A stretch of DNA of 7,215 nucleotides from Aliicoccus persicus_A (lineage in GTDB: Bacteria; Bacillota; Bacilli; Staphylococcales; Salinicoccaceae): the NCBI GenBank assembly GCA_020741755.1, contig DYYI01000051.1, positions 1-7,215 on the forward strand. Direction: 5' to 3'. A program made the position numbers and the translations under genes. Under the pieces are notes generated by a model. The model saw only the letters and a list, made by a program, of their open reading frames with translations. It did no database searches and was not told where the DNA came from. Shown in pieces: positions 1 to 7,090 of the stretch. Positions within the stretch are counted from its first letter, which is position 1. Each line of letters starts with the position of its first letter.

Positions 1-1
1 G

Positions 2-562
2 ATCGCAATCGCTTATGCAGGTGTGACCGTTGCAACAATAATCGCAGTGCCAGTTGGATTTTTAGCGGCACGTAATTTACTTGGGCCATTATCTTATTTA
101 GCGAAAGCCTTGCTGAACGCGATTCGTGCCATTCCTGAACTGATCTTTGCGATCATCTTCGTTGCATCAGTTGGTATTGGTCCATATGCCGGGGTACTTG
201 CAATCAGCATTAACTCAGTCGGAATGATTGGTAAGTTATATGCTGAAGTTATTGAGTCGATTGATGAGGAACCATTAGAAGCGATACGTGCATCAGGTGG
301 TAACAGAATCCAAGTCATCTGGTATGGTGTCCTGCCTCAAGTATTGCCTGAATTCGTATCCTATTCGCTGTATCGATTCGAAATCGATGTACGTGCATCT
401 ACAGTGCTCGGTATCGTCGGTGCCGGTGGTATCGGTGCACCGCTTATTTTAGCAACGTGGCAGCGTAATTGGGAAGATGTTGGGATGATTTTAATCGTTG
501 TTGTCGTCTTCGTAAGTATTATCGATATATTATCGGGTCAAATCAGAAAACGCCTTACTTAA
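2..562 (+). CDS. phnE: Phosphonate/phosphite ABC transporter permease PhnE, C-terminal part (5' end outside window)
   Basis: This is the membrane permease of a binding-protein-dependent ABC importer for phosphonates or phosphite, which would work with a PhnC-type ATPase and a PhnD-type lipoprotein. The frame stays open to the left edge. A GTG at 23 lies inside the frame and is not a credible start, so the gene is truncated here; about 186 residues are present, against roughly 260-270 for a full PhnE. Several hydrophobic segments are visible. Counting from the GTG at 23, the ABC-permease EAA loop lies near residues 85-110 (EAIRASGGN, then VLPQVLPE), and coupling to the ATPase is expected there. 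Near residues 122-138 is the PhnE-typical RFEIDVRAS followed by VLGIVGAGGIG. The last helix is followed by a short basic tail, QIRKRLT. No terminator follows, and the next gene starts 51 bases downstream. The family call is secure; the exact substrate (phosphonate, phosphite or a phosphate ester) cannot be read from the permease. Confidence 0.9.
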   Translation: MAIAYAGVTVATIIAVPVGFLAARNLLGPLSYLAKALLNAIRAIPELIFAIIFVASVGIGPYAGVLAISINSVGMIGKLYAEVIESIDEEPLEAIRASGGNRIQVIWYGVLPQVLPEFVSYSLYRFEIDVRASTVLGIVGAGGIGAPLILATWQRNWEDVGMILIVVVVFVSIIDILSGQIRKRLT

Positions 563-584
563 ATAATTTCAAACATGTTATATT
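555..584 (+). promoter_or_regulatory. Possible weak internal promoter before the metallophosphoesterase gene
   Basis: TATATT at 579-584 is preceded by TG at 576-577, which gives an extended -10 element (TGnTATATT). The only -35 candidate, TTACTT at 555-560 with an 18-base spacer, is poor. It would lie about 30 bases upstream of the ATG at 614 and overlap the phnE stop. It may supplement readthrough from phnE. This is a pattern match only. Confidence 0.3.
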
Positions 585-613
585 GAGAATATCACGATTA
601 ATGGGGAACTATT

Positions 614-1456
614 ATGAAGATATTCTCTTTATTTTTAGCTTATAATATAGCACTTGCTCGATTTTTATATCAAAGTAACAAACGCATTGTCATTACGAAG
701 CGTGAAATATCGTTAGACAGGTTACCAAAAGAATTTTCTGGAATGACGATCGCTCATGTTTCTGATTATCACAATGCGTTTTTTGGCTTCCGTGCGTCCA
801 AATTAATCAAGAAGATAAAAAGCCTCGATGCCGATGTCATTTTCTTTACAGGGGATATGGTGGATAGACGAACACCGAACTTGCGTCGAGCTAAAATGTT
901 TATTAAGAAGCTCGAGCAACTGGGTGAAGTGTATTACGTCACTGGGAATCACGAAATTCATTATGATGAATTTAATAAATTATATGATGCCATTGGTGCA
1001 TCAAAAATTAAGAATATATCGATGAACAGTACGGTGCTGACGAAGGGGAAGCAGTCCATACATTTAATCGGTATGAACGATGTGTGGTTTTATGGAGACG
1101 ATGAAGACCCAGAGATATATGATGTATTTTACGAAAAATTAAAAGAAAAGGTCGAGGGAAAGTCAGGGCTTAAACTGTTGCTTTCACACAGACCAGAATT
1201 GTTAGAACAATATGCGTCACTTGATCTCGATTTAGTTTTTTCAGGACATGCACATGGCGGGCAATTTAGAGTACCCATCATAAAAGGGCTCTACGCACCG
1301 CATCAGGGCGTGTTTCCAAAATACACAGAAGGTGTCTATAAAAAAGGAAATACACAACTCACTGTCAGTCGTGGACTTGGGAATAGTCGTTTTCCATATC
1401 GCTTATTCAACCGACCAGAAATTATTAAAGTGACGTTGAAGCGTAGCGAAGAATAA
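614..1456 (+). CDS. Calcineurin-like metallophosphoesterase, YkuE-related
   Basis: This is a 280-residue dinuclear-metal phosphoesterase that hydrolyses phosphate mono- or diesters; the substrate is unknown. The full calcineurin-fold metal-ligand set is present in order: D51-x-H53 in SDYHN, GD81xxD84 (GDMVD), GN112H113E (GNHE), H192 in SHRPE, and GH212AH214GGQ. The C-terminal SRGLGNSRFPYRLFNRPE region is typical of the YkuE-like subgroup. In B. subtilis, YkuE is a Tat-exported, wall-associated protein. Here the N-terminus (residues 3-19) is only a short hydrophobic stretch without a twin-arginine motif, so the protein may be membrane-tethered by an uncleaved anchor or cytoplasmic. The start is ATG 614, with GGGGA at 603-607 and a 6-base spacer; this Shine-Dalgarno sequence is modest. 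The gene follows phnE by 51 bases and precedes the secreted nuclease by 12, which suggests cotranscription. In SDYHN, tyrosine replaces the more usual leucine of SDLH. The family is secure and the role is not. Confidence 0.9.
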   Translation: MKIFSLFLAYNIALARFLYQSNKRIVITKREISLDRLPKEFSGMTIAHVSDYHNAFFGFRASKLIKKIKSLDADVIFFTGDMVDRRTPNLRRAKMFIKKLEQLGEVYYVTGNHEIHYDEFNKLYDAIGASKIKNISMNSTVLTKGKQSIHLIGMNDVWFYGDDEDPEIYDVFYEKLKEKVEGKSGLKLLLSHRPELLEQYASLDLDLVFSGHAHGGQFRVPIIKGLYAPHQGVFPKYTEGVYKKGNTQLTVSRGLGNSRFPYRLFNRPEIIKVTLKRSEE

Positions 1457-1463
1457 GAGGTGA
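1456..1463 (+). promoter_or_regulatory. Ribosome-binding site that fixes the nuclease start
   Basis: AGAGGTGA overlaps the last base of the preceding TAA and sits 5 bases before ATG 1469. An upstream in-frame GTG at 1460 lies within this Shine-Dalgarno sequence and so cannot be the real start. The ATG at 1469 also gives a normal signal peptide beginning MLKR. Confidence 0.75.
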
Positions 1464-1468
1464 ATGAG

Positions 1469-3583
1469 ATGTTGAAACGAATACTGTTTACTATGATTTT
1501 ACTCTTTAATTTCACGCACAATATTTCTGCAGATACGAATGATGATACCCAAGTTGACACGGTCACGGTAGATACAATGCCTGGCCGAGTGCCGCTCGAT
1601 ACGGAACTCAAACTGACTACAGCAACGCCGGATGCCGAGATCTATTATACATACAACGGTACGGTGCCAACGACTGAGGATTATAAGTATGACGGCAGCA
1701 TCGTATTGGATGAGCCTGGCTCGTATACGATTACTGCCATTGCATTTTCGGACACTCTATCGGATAGTCATGTATCCCAGTGGACATACGTTGTCAATGA
1801 TGGGGAATTTATGTTAATCCATGAAGTTCAAGGCCCTCGTCATGTTTCACCGTTTGATGGTGCGCCAGTTAATGACGTTTACGGCATCGTCACGTTCTAT
1901 TACATGGATAGCGGCAATCATTATTTCCATATACAAACACCAGATGATTTCATCGATCATGATCCAAATACTTCTGAGGGACTGCTTGTGTTTACCGCTA
2001 AAGAAGATCCGGTCGTTGAAGTGGGTGATGAGGTGATGATTTCAGGTACAGTTCAAGAGTTTTTTATCAACGGTTTTGAAGATAAAGAACAGACGGATCT
2101 ACCGGTAACACAACTGAATGCACGTGAATTTGCCAGCGGTGAGATTCGTGTGTTGTCACGTGGAAATGATTTGCCGTCGCCAATTCTTATAACATCAGAA
2201 GATATTCCAGATGAAATCGCTTCTCTTAATCATTTCAATGATGGACTGGACGACGTATACTTTGATGCTGAAAATTATGCGATTGATTTTTGGGAATCAT
2301 TAGAAGGCATGCGTGTTCAAGTGAATGATCCATATGCTGTCGCACCACAACAACATGGCGATATCATCACGGTTTTAGATCAAAATCTAATCGATACGAA
2401 TCATGGCGGCGTATTGCTGACAGAAGAAGGACCATCGACTCAACTCATCCATTTTAGAATGCATGACAATCAAGAGGCGCGAGACTTCCCTATTAAAACG
2501 GGTGACTATTTCGAAGGACCACTCATTGGTCATGTCAGTTACGCGTACCAGTTTTATAAGCTCAATATTAGCTTAGAAGATATGCAAAATGCATTGGTTG
2601 AAGGCGACACGACACCGAAATCAACATCAATCGATGAAGCGGCTGACAAATTAACGATTGCGAGTTATAACTTAGAAAACTTCTCAGCATTTGAATTACA
2701 GACATCAAATGAGAAAGCGGAGCGTTTAGCACGGGCAATCGTCGATGATCTTGGTGCACCTGATATCATTGGTGTTACTGAAGTACAAGATGAAAATGGA
2801 CCAATAGATGCTGGGAATCCAGGTGCACGTAAATCCTACACGAGACTCGTTAATGCAATCTATGAATATGGCGGCCCGCGTTATGAGTTTGCACATATTG
2901 ATCCGATTGATAATCAAGACGGTGGTCAACCGGGTTCAAACATTCAAGTTGGCATTCTTTACAACCCAGAGCGTGTCAATCTCAAAGAAGGAATGCCGCA
3001 TGGTAGTGCATTAAACGCTGTCAGTTATCAAAATGGTACATTGACGTTAAATCCAGGACGTATTTCGCCCGAATCAGAAGCTTTGAGCGGGACACGCAAA
3101 CCACTTGTCGCGCAGTTCGAATTCAACGATGAAGACGTGCTTGTCATTGTCAATCATTGGAACTCTAAACGTGAAGACGATCCACATTTCGGTCGATATC
3201 AACCTGCAGATACTGGGAGTGAAGATAAAAGAATTCAAATCTCATTGTTAGTACAGGATTTTATCCGAGAAGTGATGAATGACAATGACGCTGCCAACAT
3301 CGTGTCTGTAGGCGACTTTAATGCATTCCAGTGGGAGGAGTCGATGCTCGTTCAAGAAGATGAGTTTTTAACAAACATGGTTTATGACGTACCAGCGTCT
3401 GATCGCTACTCTTATATTTATAATGGTCATTCACAAGTGTTAGACCACATCTTTGTTTCTAATCATCTCGCTGATCAAACGATCACTGATCAAGTAAAAA
3501 TCAATGCTGATTTCACTGATATGCATGGACGAACGAGTGATCATGACCCGGTTATTATTCAAATAGATTTTTCAGACAATTAA
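1469..3583 (+). CDS. Secreted EEP-family nuclease/phosphatase with CHB_HEX_C-like and OB-fold N-terminal domains
   Basis: This is a 704-residue exported enzyme, probably an extracellular DNase/RNase or phosphodiesterase. Residues 1-21 form a signal peptide (MLKR, hydrophobic core, cleavage after NISA). Residues about 34-109 look like a chitobiase/beta-hexosaminidase C-terminal domain: EIYYTYNGTVPT, then a Y and SYTITAIA. Residues about 114-225 resemble the OB-fold region of YhcR/ExeM-type extracellular nucleases (IHEVQG, YGIVT, HFIQ-like HYFHIQTPDD, TSEGLLVF, VGDEVMISGTV). The endonuclease/exonuclease/phosphatase domain fills about 394-702 with its catalytic motifs intact: NLEN (401-404), E438 in TEVQD, H563 in NHWNSK, D616 and N618 in GDFNA, DH 659-660, and SDHDP (690-694). 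No LPxTG sorting signal, C-terminal helix or 5'-nucleotidase domain follows, so the mature protein is probably released. The gene is 12 bases after the metallophosphoesterase gene and ends before a strong terminator. The EEP call is secure. The preferred substrate is inferred. Confidence 0.9.
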   Translation: MLKRILFTMILLFNFTHNISADTNDDTQVDTVTVDTMPGRVPLDTELKLTTATPDAEIYYTYNGTVPTTEDYKYDGSIVLDEPGSYTITAIAFSDTLSDSHVSQWTYVVNDGEFMLIHEVQGPRHVSPFDGAPVNDVYGIVTFYYMDSGNHYFHIQTPDDFIDHDPNTSEGLLVFTAKEDPVVEVGDEVMISGTVQEFFINGFEDKEQTDLPVTQLNAREFASGEIRVLSRGNDLPSPILITSEDIPDEIASLNHFNDGLDDVYFDAENYAIDFWESLEGMRVQVNDPYAVAPQQHGDIITVLDQNLIDTNHGGVLLTEEGPSTQLIHFRMHDNQEARDFPIKTGDYFEGPLIGHVSYAYQFYKLNISLEDMQNALVEGDTTPKSTSIDEAADKLTIASYNLENFSAFELQTSNEKAERLARAIVDDLGAPDIIGVTEVQDENGPIDAGNPGARKSYTRLVNAIYEYGGPRYEFAHIDPIDNQDGGQPGSNIQVGILYNPERVNLKEGMPHGSALNAVSYQNGTLTLNPGRISPESEALSGTRKPLVAQFEFNDEDVLVIVNHWNSKREDDPHFGRYQPADTGSEDKRIQISLLVQDFIREVMNDNDAANIVSVGDFNAFQWEESMLVQEDEFLTNMVYDVPASDRYSYIYNGHSQVLDHIFVSNHLADQTITDQVKINADFTDMHGRTSDHDPVIIQIDFSDN

Positions 3584-3596
3584 ATTACCGTATATC

Positions 3597-3630
3597 AAAC
3601 GAGCACCTTACTTTTAGGTGCTCGTTTTTG
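3597..3630 (+). terminator. Rho-independent terminator after the nuclease gene
   Basis: A perfect 12-bp stem (AAACGAGCACCT at 3597-3608, AGGTGCTCGTTT at 3616-3627) closes a 7-base loop and runs into TTTTT at 3625-3629. It begins 14 bases after the stop codon and closes the phnE-phosphoesterase-nuclease unit. Confidence 0.93.
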
Positions 3631-3659
3631 TAAAAAACTGTACAATTTGAGATGTAAGG

Positions 3660-3688
3660 TTGATATTGATATTGTTTACTGTTATTAT
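3660..3688 (+). promoter_or_regulatory. SigA-type promoter for the BCCT transporter
   Basis: TTGATA at 3660-3665 and TATTAT at 3683-3688 are separated by exactly 17 bases. Each hexamer differs from consensus at one position. Transcription would start near 3695, leaving a leader of about 50 bases before the TTG start. The -35 lies in a short direct repeat (TTGATATTGATATTG, 3660-3674). I saw no SigB-type motif and no clear operator dyad in the leader. Confidence 0.65.
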
Positions 3689-3732
3689 CATACACGTTGT
3701 CGTTTTAGATACATAGTGTCATACGAATAATT

Positions 3733-3739
3733 AGGAGGG
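3733..3739 (+). promoter_or_regulatory. Strong ribosome-binding site selecting a TTG start
   Basis: AGGAGGG at 3733-3739 sits 6 bases before TTG 3746. No in-frame ATG lies near this site, so the near-consensus Shine-Dalgarno sequence is the evidence that TTG is used as the start. Confidence 0.85.
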
Positions 3740-3745
3740 ACGAAC

Positions 3746-5368
3746 TTGAAAAATAAAAAGAGAAAGAGTAAAATATCTAAAGTTTTTGTCTATGGCGTAA
3801 TTGCAATTGCTATTGTTGTTATACTCGGTGCGATTTTCCCGGATGAATTCGGTGAAATTGCAGGCGGCATTTCATCTTGGATTACGAAGTATATTGGTTG
3901 GTACTACATGATTCTCACGACGATGCTCGTATTTTTCTGTGTATTTCTCGTGTTGAGTCCCATCGGAAAGTTAAAGCTCGGTGCACCTGATGAAAAGCCT
4001 GAGTTTAAAACAATATCTTGGTTAGCCATGTTGTTTAGTGCAGGTATGGGTATCGGACTCGTATTCTATGGTGCGTCAGAACCGATTACACACTTTATGT
4101 CACCACCGACAGAAGAAGGTGGCACTGATGAAGCGATGATGGAAGCGATGCGCTCGACATTTTTACACTATGGATTCCACGCGTGGGCGATGTATGGTGT
4201 TGTTGCGCTCGGTCTTGCATACGCTCAATTTAGACGTGGTGAAGTCGGTCTATTATCTAAAGTACTCAGACCAATTTTTGGTGACCGTGTAGATGGTCCA
4301 CTGGGTATTGTTGTCGATGTTTTATCTGTATTCGCGACCGTTATTGGTGTCGCAGTATCTCTTGGTATCGGCGCCATGCAAATTAATGGTGGTTTGAATT
4401 ACTTGCTTGGAGTTCCAGTAAATACTTTTGTTCAAGGTATTATCATTGTCATCGTTACAATACTGTTCTTAATTAGTGCATGGTCAGGGTTAAGCAAAGG
4501 TATTCAGTATTTAAGTAACTTTAACATGATCATGGCTGGTTTGTTATTTGGTGTCATACTTATCATCGGTCCAACATTACTGATTCTTAATATGATGACT
4601 GCAGGTACAGGTCAATATTTAGGTACATTCCTTCAACAAAGTTTCGATATCGCACCACTTAATGAACAGAAAAGTGAGTGGCTGGATACTTGGACAGTGT
4701 ACTATTGGGGTTGGTGGATGAGCTGGAGTCCATTCGTCGGTATATTCATCGCACGTGTTTCTCGTGGACGTACAGTGCGTGAGTTTATATTAGCGGTACT
4801 ATTTGTACCAACAGTTATTGGAATCATTTGGTTCAGTACATTTGGTATGACGGGTATTTCTATTGCGGAGCAAGTACCTGAGATATTTAATATGAACGCC
4901 GAAGTTCAACTGTTTGCAGTCTTTAATGAACTGCCCTGGAGTACAATATTATCTCTGTTCACAGTTCTATTAATCGGTGGATTCTTTATAACATCCGCTG
5001 ACTCAGCGACATTTGTACTGGGGATGCAAACATCTTTCGGATCGTTAACACCATCTGGTGTGATAAAAATTACTTGGGGTATTGCACTTGCTGCAATCGC
5101 ATATATTCTTTTACTCGCTGGTGGAGAGACAGGATTAAATGCCTTGCAATCCGCAGCAATTATCGCAGCCTTGCCTTTTAGTGCGGTCGTTATATTAATG
5201 GCGATTTCATTCTATAAAGATGCAAGTGCTGAAATAAAGTACTTTGAGTTAACATTTACTCCACACGAAGAACGTTATCAAGAATACGTTGATGGTACTA
5301 AAGAAGAGTATGAAGAGAACTTAGAAGAATATAAAAAGAGTCTCAAGGATGATACACCAGGTATATAA
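3746..5368 (+). CDS. BCCT-family betaine/osmoprotectant transporter (OpuD/BetP type)
   Basis: This is a 540-residue secondary transporter of the betaine-carnitine-choline family, importing a compatible solute across the cytoplasmic membrane, probably driven by sodium. About 12 hydrophobic segments follow a lysine/arginine-rich N-terminus (KNKKRKSK). The glycine-rich stretch in the third segment reads GMGIG (100-104), the form known from Na+-coupled betaine carriers such as BetP. The family signature is clear: W316, then YYWGWWMSWSPFVG (319-332) and ARVSRGRTVREF. W323, W324 and W327 correspond to the BetP aromatic box. By alignment by eye, Y142, W147 and Y150 match BetP W189, W194 and Y197, so one box tryptophan is a tyrosine here. 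The C-terminal tail (from about 497) is cytoplasmic and rich in Glu and Lys; in BetP the tail senses osmotic stress, but a similar role here is inference. The gene is monocistronic, with its own promoter and terminator. Glycine betaine is the likeliest substrate; choline or carnitine is not excluded. Confidence 0.93.
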   Translation: MKNKKRKSKISKVFVYGVIAIAIVVILGAIFPDEFGEIAGGISSWITKYIGWYYMILTTMLVFFCVFLVLSPIGKLKLGAPDEKPEFKTISWLAMLFSAGMGIGLVFYGASEPITHFMSPPTEEGGTDEAMMEAMRSTFLHYGFHAWAMYGVVALGLAYAQFRRGEVGLLSKVLRPIFGDRVDGPLGIVVDVLSVFATVIGVAVSLGIGAMQINGGLNYLLGVPVNTFVQGIIIVIVTILFLISAWSGLSKGIQYLSNFNMIMAGLLFGVILIIGPTLLILNMMTAGTGQYLGTFLQQSFDIAPLNEQKSEWLDTWTVYYWGWWMSWSPFVGIFIARVSRGRTVREFILAVLFVPTVIGIIWFSTFGMTGISIAEQVPEIFNMNAEVQLFAVFNELPWSTILSLFTVLLIGGFFITSADSATFVLGMQTSFGSLTPSGVIKITWGIALAAIAYILLLAGGETGLNALQSAAIIAALPFSAVVILMAISFYKDASAEIKYFELTFTPHEERYQEYVDGTKEEYEENLEEYKKSLKDDTPGI

Positions 5369-5375
5369 TATTTTT

Positions 5376-5405
5376 AAGCATATCCATTTCGGATATGCTT
5401 TTTTT
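5376..5405 (+). terminator. Rho-independent terminator after the BCCT gene
   Basis: A perfect 10-bp stem (AAGCATATCC at 5376-5385, GGATATGCTT at 5391-5400) with a 5-base loop is followed by a run of seven T (5399-5405). It starts 7 bases after the stop codon. Confidence 0.93.
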
Positions 5406-5418
5406 AATGCTGATTCAG

Positions 5419-5424
5419 TATAAT
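5419..5424 (+). promoter_or_regulatory. Probable -10 box for the CapA-like gene
   Basis: A consensus TATAAT lies 29 bases before ATG 5454. The expected -35 position (about 5396-5401, TGCTTT) falls in the terminator stem and U-run and matches poorly. If this is the promoter, it is packed directly against the terminator of the upstream gene. Confidence 0.45.
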
Positions 5425-5453
5425 ATGAGTAAATAAATATTAGGGATGATCAG

Positions 5454-6779
5454 ATGACTAAAATATTATTCACTGGAGACAGTATCATCGCTCGACCATT
5501 TTTTAATCATCAAGGGGAGACAGAGCTTAAAACGTTAATCAAAAGTGTGCCGTTTGCATTTACCAATTTAGAAGTGTTGCCAATAGATTTTAAAGGACAT
5601 CACGCAGCACGTAGCGATGGCGCACATTTTTCAGCACCACGTTCAGTTTTACCGGACTTACAAAGTGCGGGATTCAATTTGTTTAGCTGTGCGAATAACC
5701 ATATGCTCGACTATGGCGAGACAGGTTTGAAGACGCTGATTGATCATTTGAAAGAAAATGATGTGAGCTACAGTGGAGTAGGTCGTACCCTCGGTGAAGC
5801 ATCGGCGCCAACTTACCTTGATATTAATGATACCGTCGTATCACTGATTTCATGTGCATCCACAGTGTTCGCAGAAACAGTTGCAGGCGAACGCAACGAT
5901 TTTACTGAGGGTCGTTATGGAGTTAATCCAATGCGATATGGATTAGAGTATCACCTTGATGAAGAGAACTTTAGTCACATGTCCCAGTTATTTGTATCCC
6001 TAGGATTGGATCAAATGATGAGACAGTCACAGGACCTTGGTTTCGTCAGCCGTAAACTGGAGTCAAACGCGGAGGTATTATACTTCCATGACTTTAATCA
6101 TCGCGTCCAAAATGGCATTACTGCAAAGTTTGTAAATAGCGGAGTTAACGAGATAAAGACCTTTATAAATCAGACGGACGCGACGCGTCAAATTAAGTGG
6201 ATTGAAGAAGCAAAAAGACGATCTGACATTTGTATCGTCAGTTTACATGCACATGAGAGTAAGTACGAACGCCAGTATCCAGCAGATTTCATAGGAGAGT
6301 TTGCGCGAGTTGCAATTGATCATGGGGCAGATGTCGTCGTCTGTCACGGTCCACATTTGCTACGTGGCATTGAGATTTATGAAGGCAAACCGATATTTTA
6401 CAGCCTAGGGAACTTTATCGGAATGAATGATTTGGTAGAAAAATTGCCAGCGGGCAGTTACGACCGCTTTGGCTTGAGTAGCGATTTGTTGCCGAGTGAG
6501 GTGTTTGATATGCGAAGTGAAGGTGGGAAGAAAGGCTTCCCAGGACTCGATGACTTCTGGATTACAGTTATACCGGTTGTGAAGTTTGACGGTGATGATG
6601 TAGTAGAGATTGAGTTACATGCTGTAAGGATGAATAATGAGAGTGTGCAACATCGCGGAAAACCGTATTTAGTATACGGGGACGAAGCGCAGTATGTGAT
6701 TGAGCATGTCGCGGGGTTGTCAGATGAGCTTGGGACGGAAATCGTGATGCGTGGCGATGTAGGGATTGTTCTGCTTTAG
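5454..6779 (+). CDS. CapA/PgsA-family metallophosphoesterase-fold protein, apparently cytoplasmic
   Basis: This 441-residue protein belongs to the CapA family, named after capsule and poly-gamma-glutamate synthesis proteins and built on a calcineurin-like phosphoesterase fold. Family motifs appear in order: FTGDS (D9), NLE (38-40), CANNHMLDYG (N81, N82, H83), SLHAHE (H265, H267, E268), CHGPHLLRGIE (H298, H301), then GKPIFYSLGNF (N320). The metal-ligand set therefore looks complete. Unlike PgsA/CapA, which are membrane-anchored with an extracellular domain, this protein starts directly with strand 1 (MTKILFTGDS) and shows no signal peptide or membrane segment. No capB, capC or pgs genes are adjacent. 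A longer middle insertion (about 145-240) and an extra C-terminal part (about 330-441) enlarge it. The start is ATG 5454, with AGGGA at 5442-5446 and a 7-base spacer. The gene is alone between a terminator and the repeat array. A role as a soluble phosphohydrolase is plausible; polyglutamate synthesis is not supported by context. Confidence 0.85.
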   Translation: MTKILFTGDSIIARPFFNHQGETELKTLIKSVPFAFTNLEVLPIDFKGHHAARSDGAHFSAPRSVLPDLQSAGFNLFSCANNHMLDYGETGLKTLIDHLKENDVSYSGVGRTLGEASAPTYLDINDTVVSLISCASTVFAETVAGERNDFTEGRYGVNPMRYGLEYHLDEENFSHMSQLFVSLGLDQMMRQSQDLGFVSRKLESNAEVLYFHDFNHRVQNGITAKFVNSGVNEIKTFINQTDATRQIKWIEEAKRRSDICIVSLHAHESKYERQYPADFIGEFARVAIDHGADVVVCHGPHLLRGIEIYEGKPIFYSLGNFIGMNDLVEKLPAGSYDRFGLSSDLLPSEVFDMRSEGGKKGFPGLDDFWITVIPVVKFDGDDVVEIELHAVRMNNESVQHRGKPYLVYGDEAQYVIEHVAGLSDELGTEIVMRGDVGIVLL

Positions 6780-6804
6780 GTGACTGAAGATTTGTGGGTA
6801 GCCG

Positions 6805-6891
6805 TGTACGGCAAGTTGGAAAAATTTGGTATGCCGCACAGTTTGGGTTGTGAAGTGTGTGTCAAGTCGGAAAAAATTGGTCTGCCGCACA
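6805..6891. repeat. Class 1 units of the array (TGCCGCACA arms, two degenerate copies)
   Basis: Two copies with 51-base spacing carry TGCCGCACA at 6832-6840 and 6883-6891. Their partners are TGTACGGCA (6805-6813, one mismatch) and TGTGTGTCA (6856-6864, pairing weaker at two positions). The A-rich core GGAAAAA lies between partners. These are the most worn copies, at the gene-proximal edge. Confidence 0.75.
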
Positions 6892-6905
6892 TCTTGAACT
6901 GTTTA

Positions 6906-7090
6906 GTGTTACTCACAAGGCAGTATCAAGGGCTTGAGTAACACTTTGGTTAGTAAACTGTTACTCCGAGGGAAAATCTTTGACTTGAGTAACACTTAGG
7001 GTAGGAAACTGTTACTCCCGAAGGAAAATCAATGACTTGAGTAACACTTAGGTTAGTAAACTGTTACTCCCGAGGGAAAATCAATGACTT
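6906..7090. repeat. Class 2 units (GAGTAACA / TGTTACTC arms)
   Basis: Three short-loop hairpins with perfect 8-bp arms lie at 6936-6966, 6987-7017 and 7039-7069, with loops of 15 bases and near-identical linkers (cGAGGGAAAATC..TGACTT). A leading half unit adds a perfect 10-bp dyad, GTGTTACTCA at 6906-6915 with TGAGTAACAC at 6935-6944. A single extra C in some linkers explains the 52-base steps. Confidence 0.88.

Noticed and set aside
23..25. GTG at 23 as the start of the permease
   Set aside because: The frame is open to the window edge, and starting there would remove the N-terminal third of PhnE.
1460..1468. GTG at 1460 as the start of the secreted nuclease
   Set aside because: It lies inside the Shine-Dalgarno sequence AGAGGTGA. 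ATG 1469 has correct spacing and gives a normal signal peptide.
1336..1611. Antisense reading frame spanning the junction of the phosphoesterase and nuclease genes
   Set aside because: It lies opposite two well-supported genes, has no credible ribosome-binding site, and its protein has no recognisable features. Other antisense and out-of-frame frames in the window were dropped for the same reason.
3639..3646. TGTACAAT as a second -10 element before the BCCT gene
   Set aside because: The matching -35 position falls in the terminator stem and does not resemble consensus. The pair at 3660-3688 is far better.
3706..3724. Imperfect dyad GATAC...GTGTC in the BCCT leader as an operator
   Set aside because: The arms are five bases with a mismatch, which is within chance expectation.
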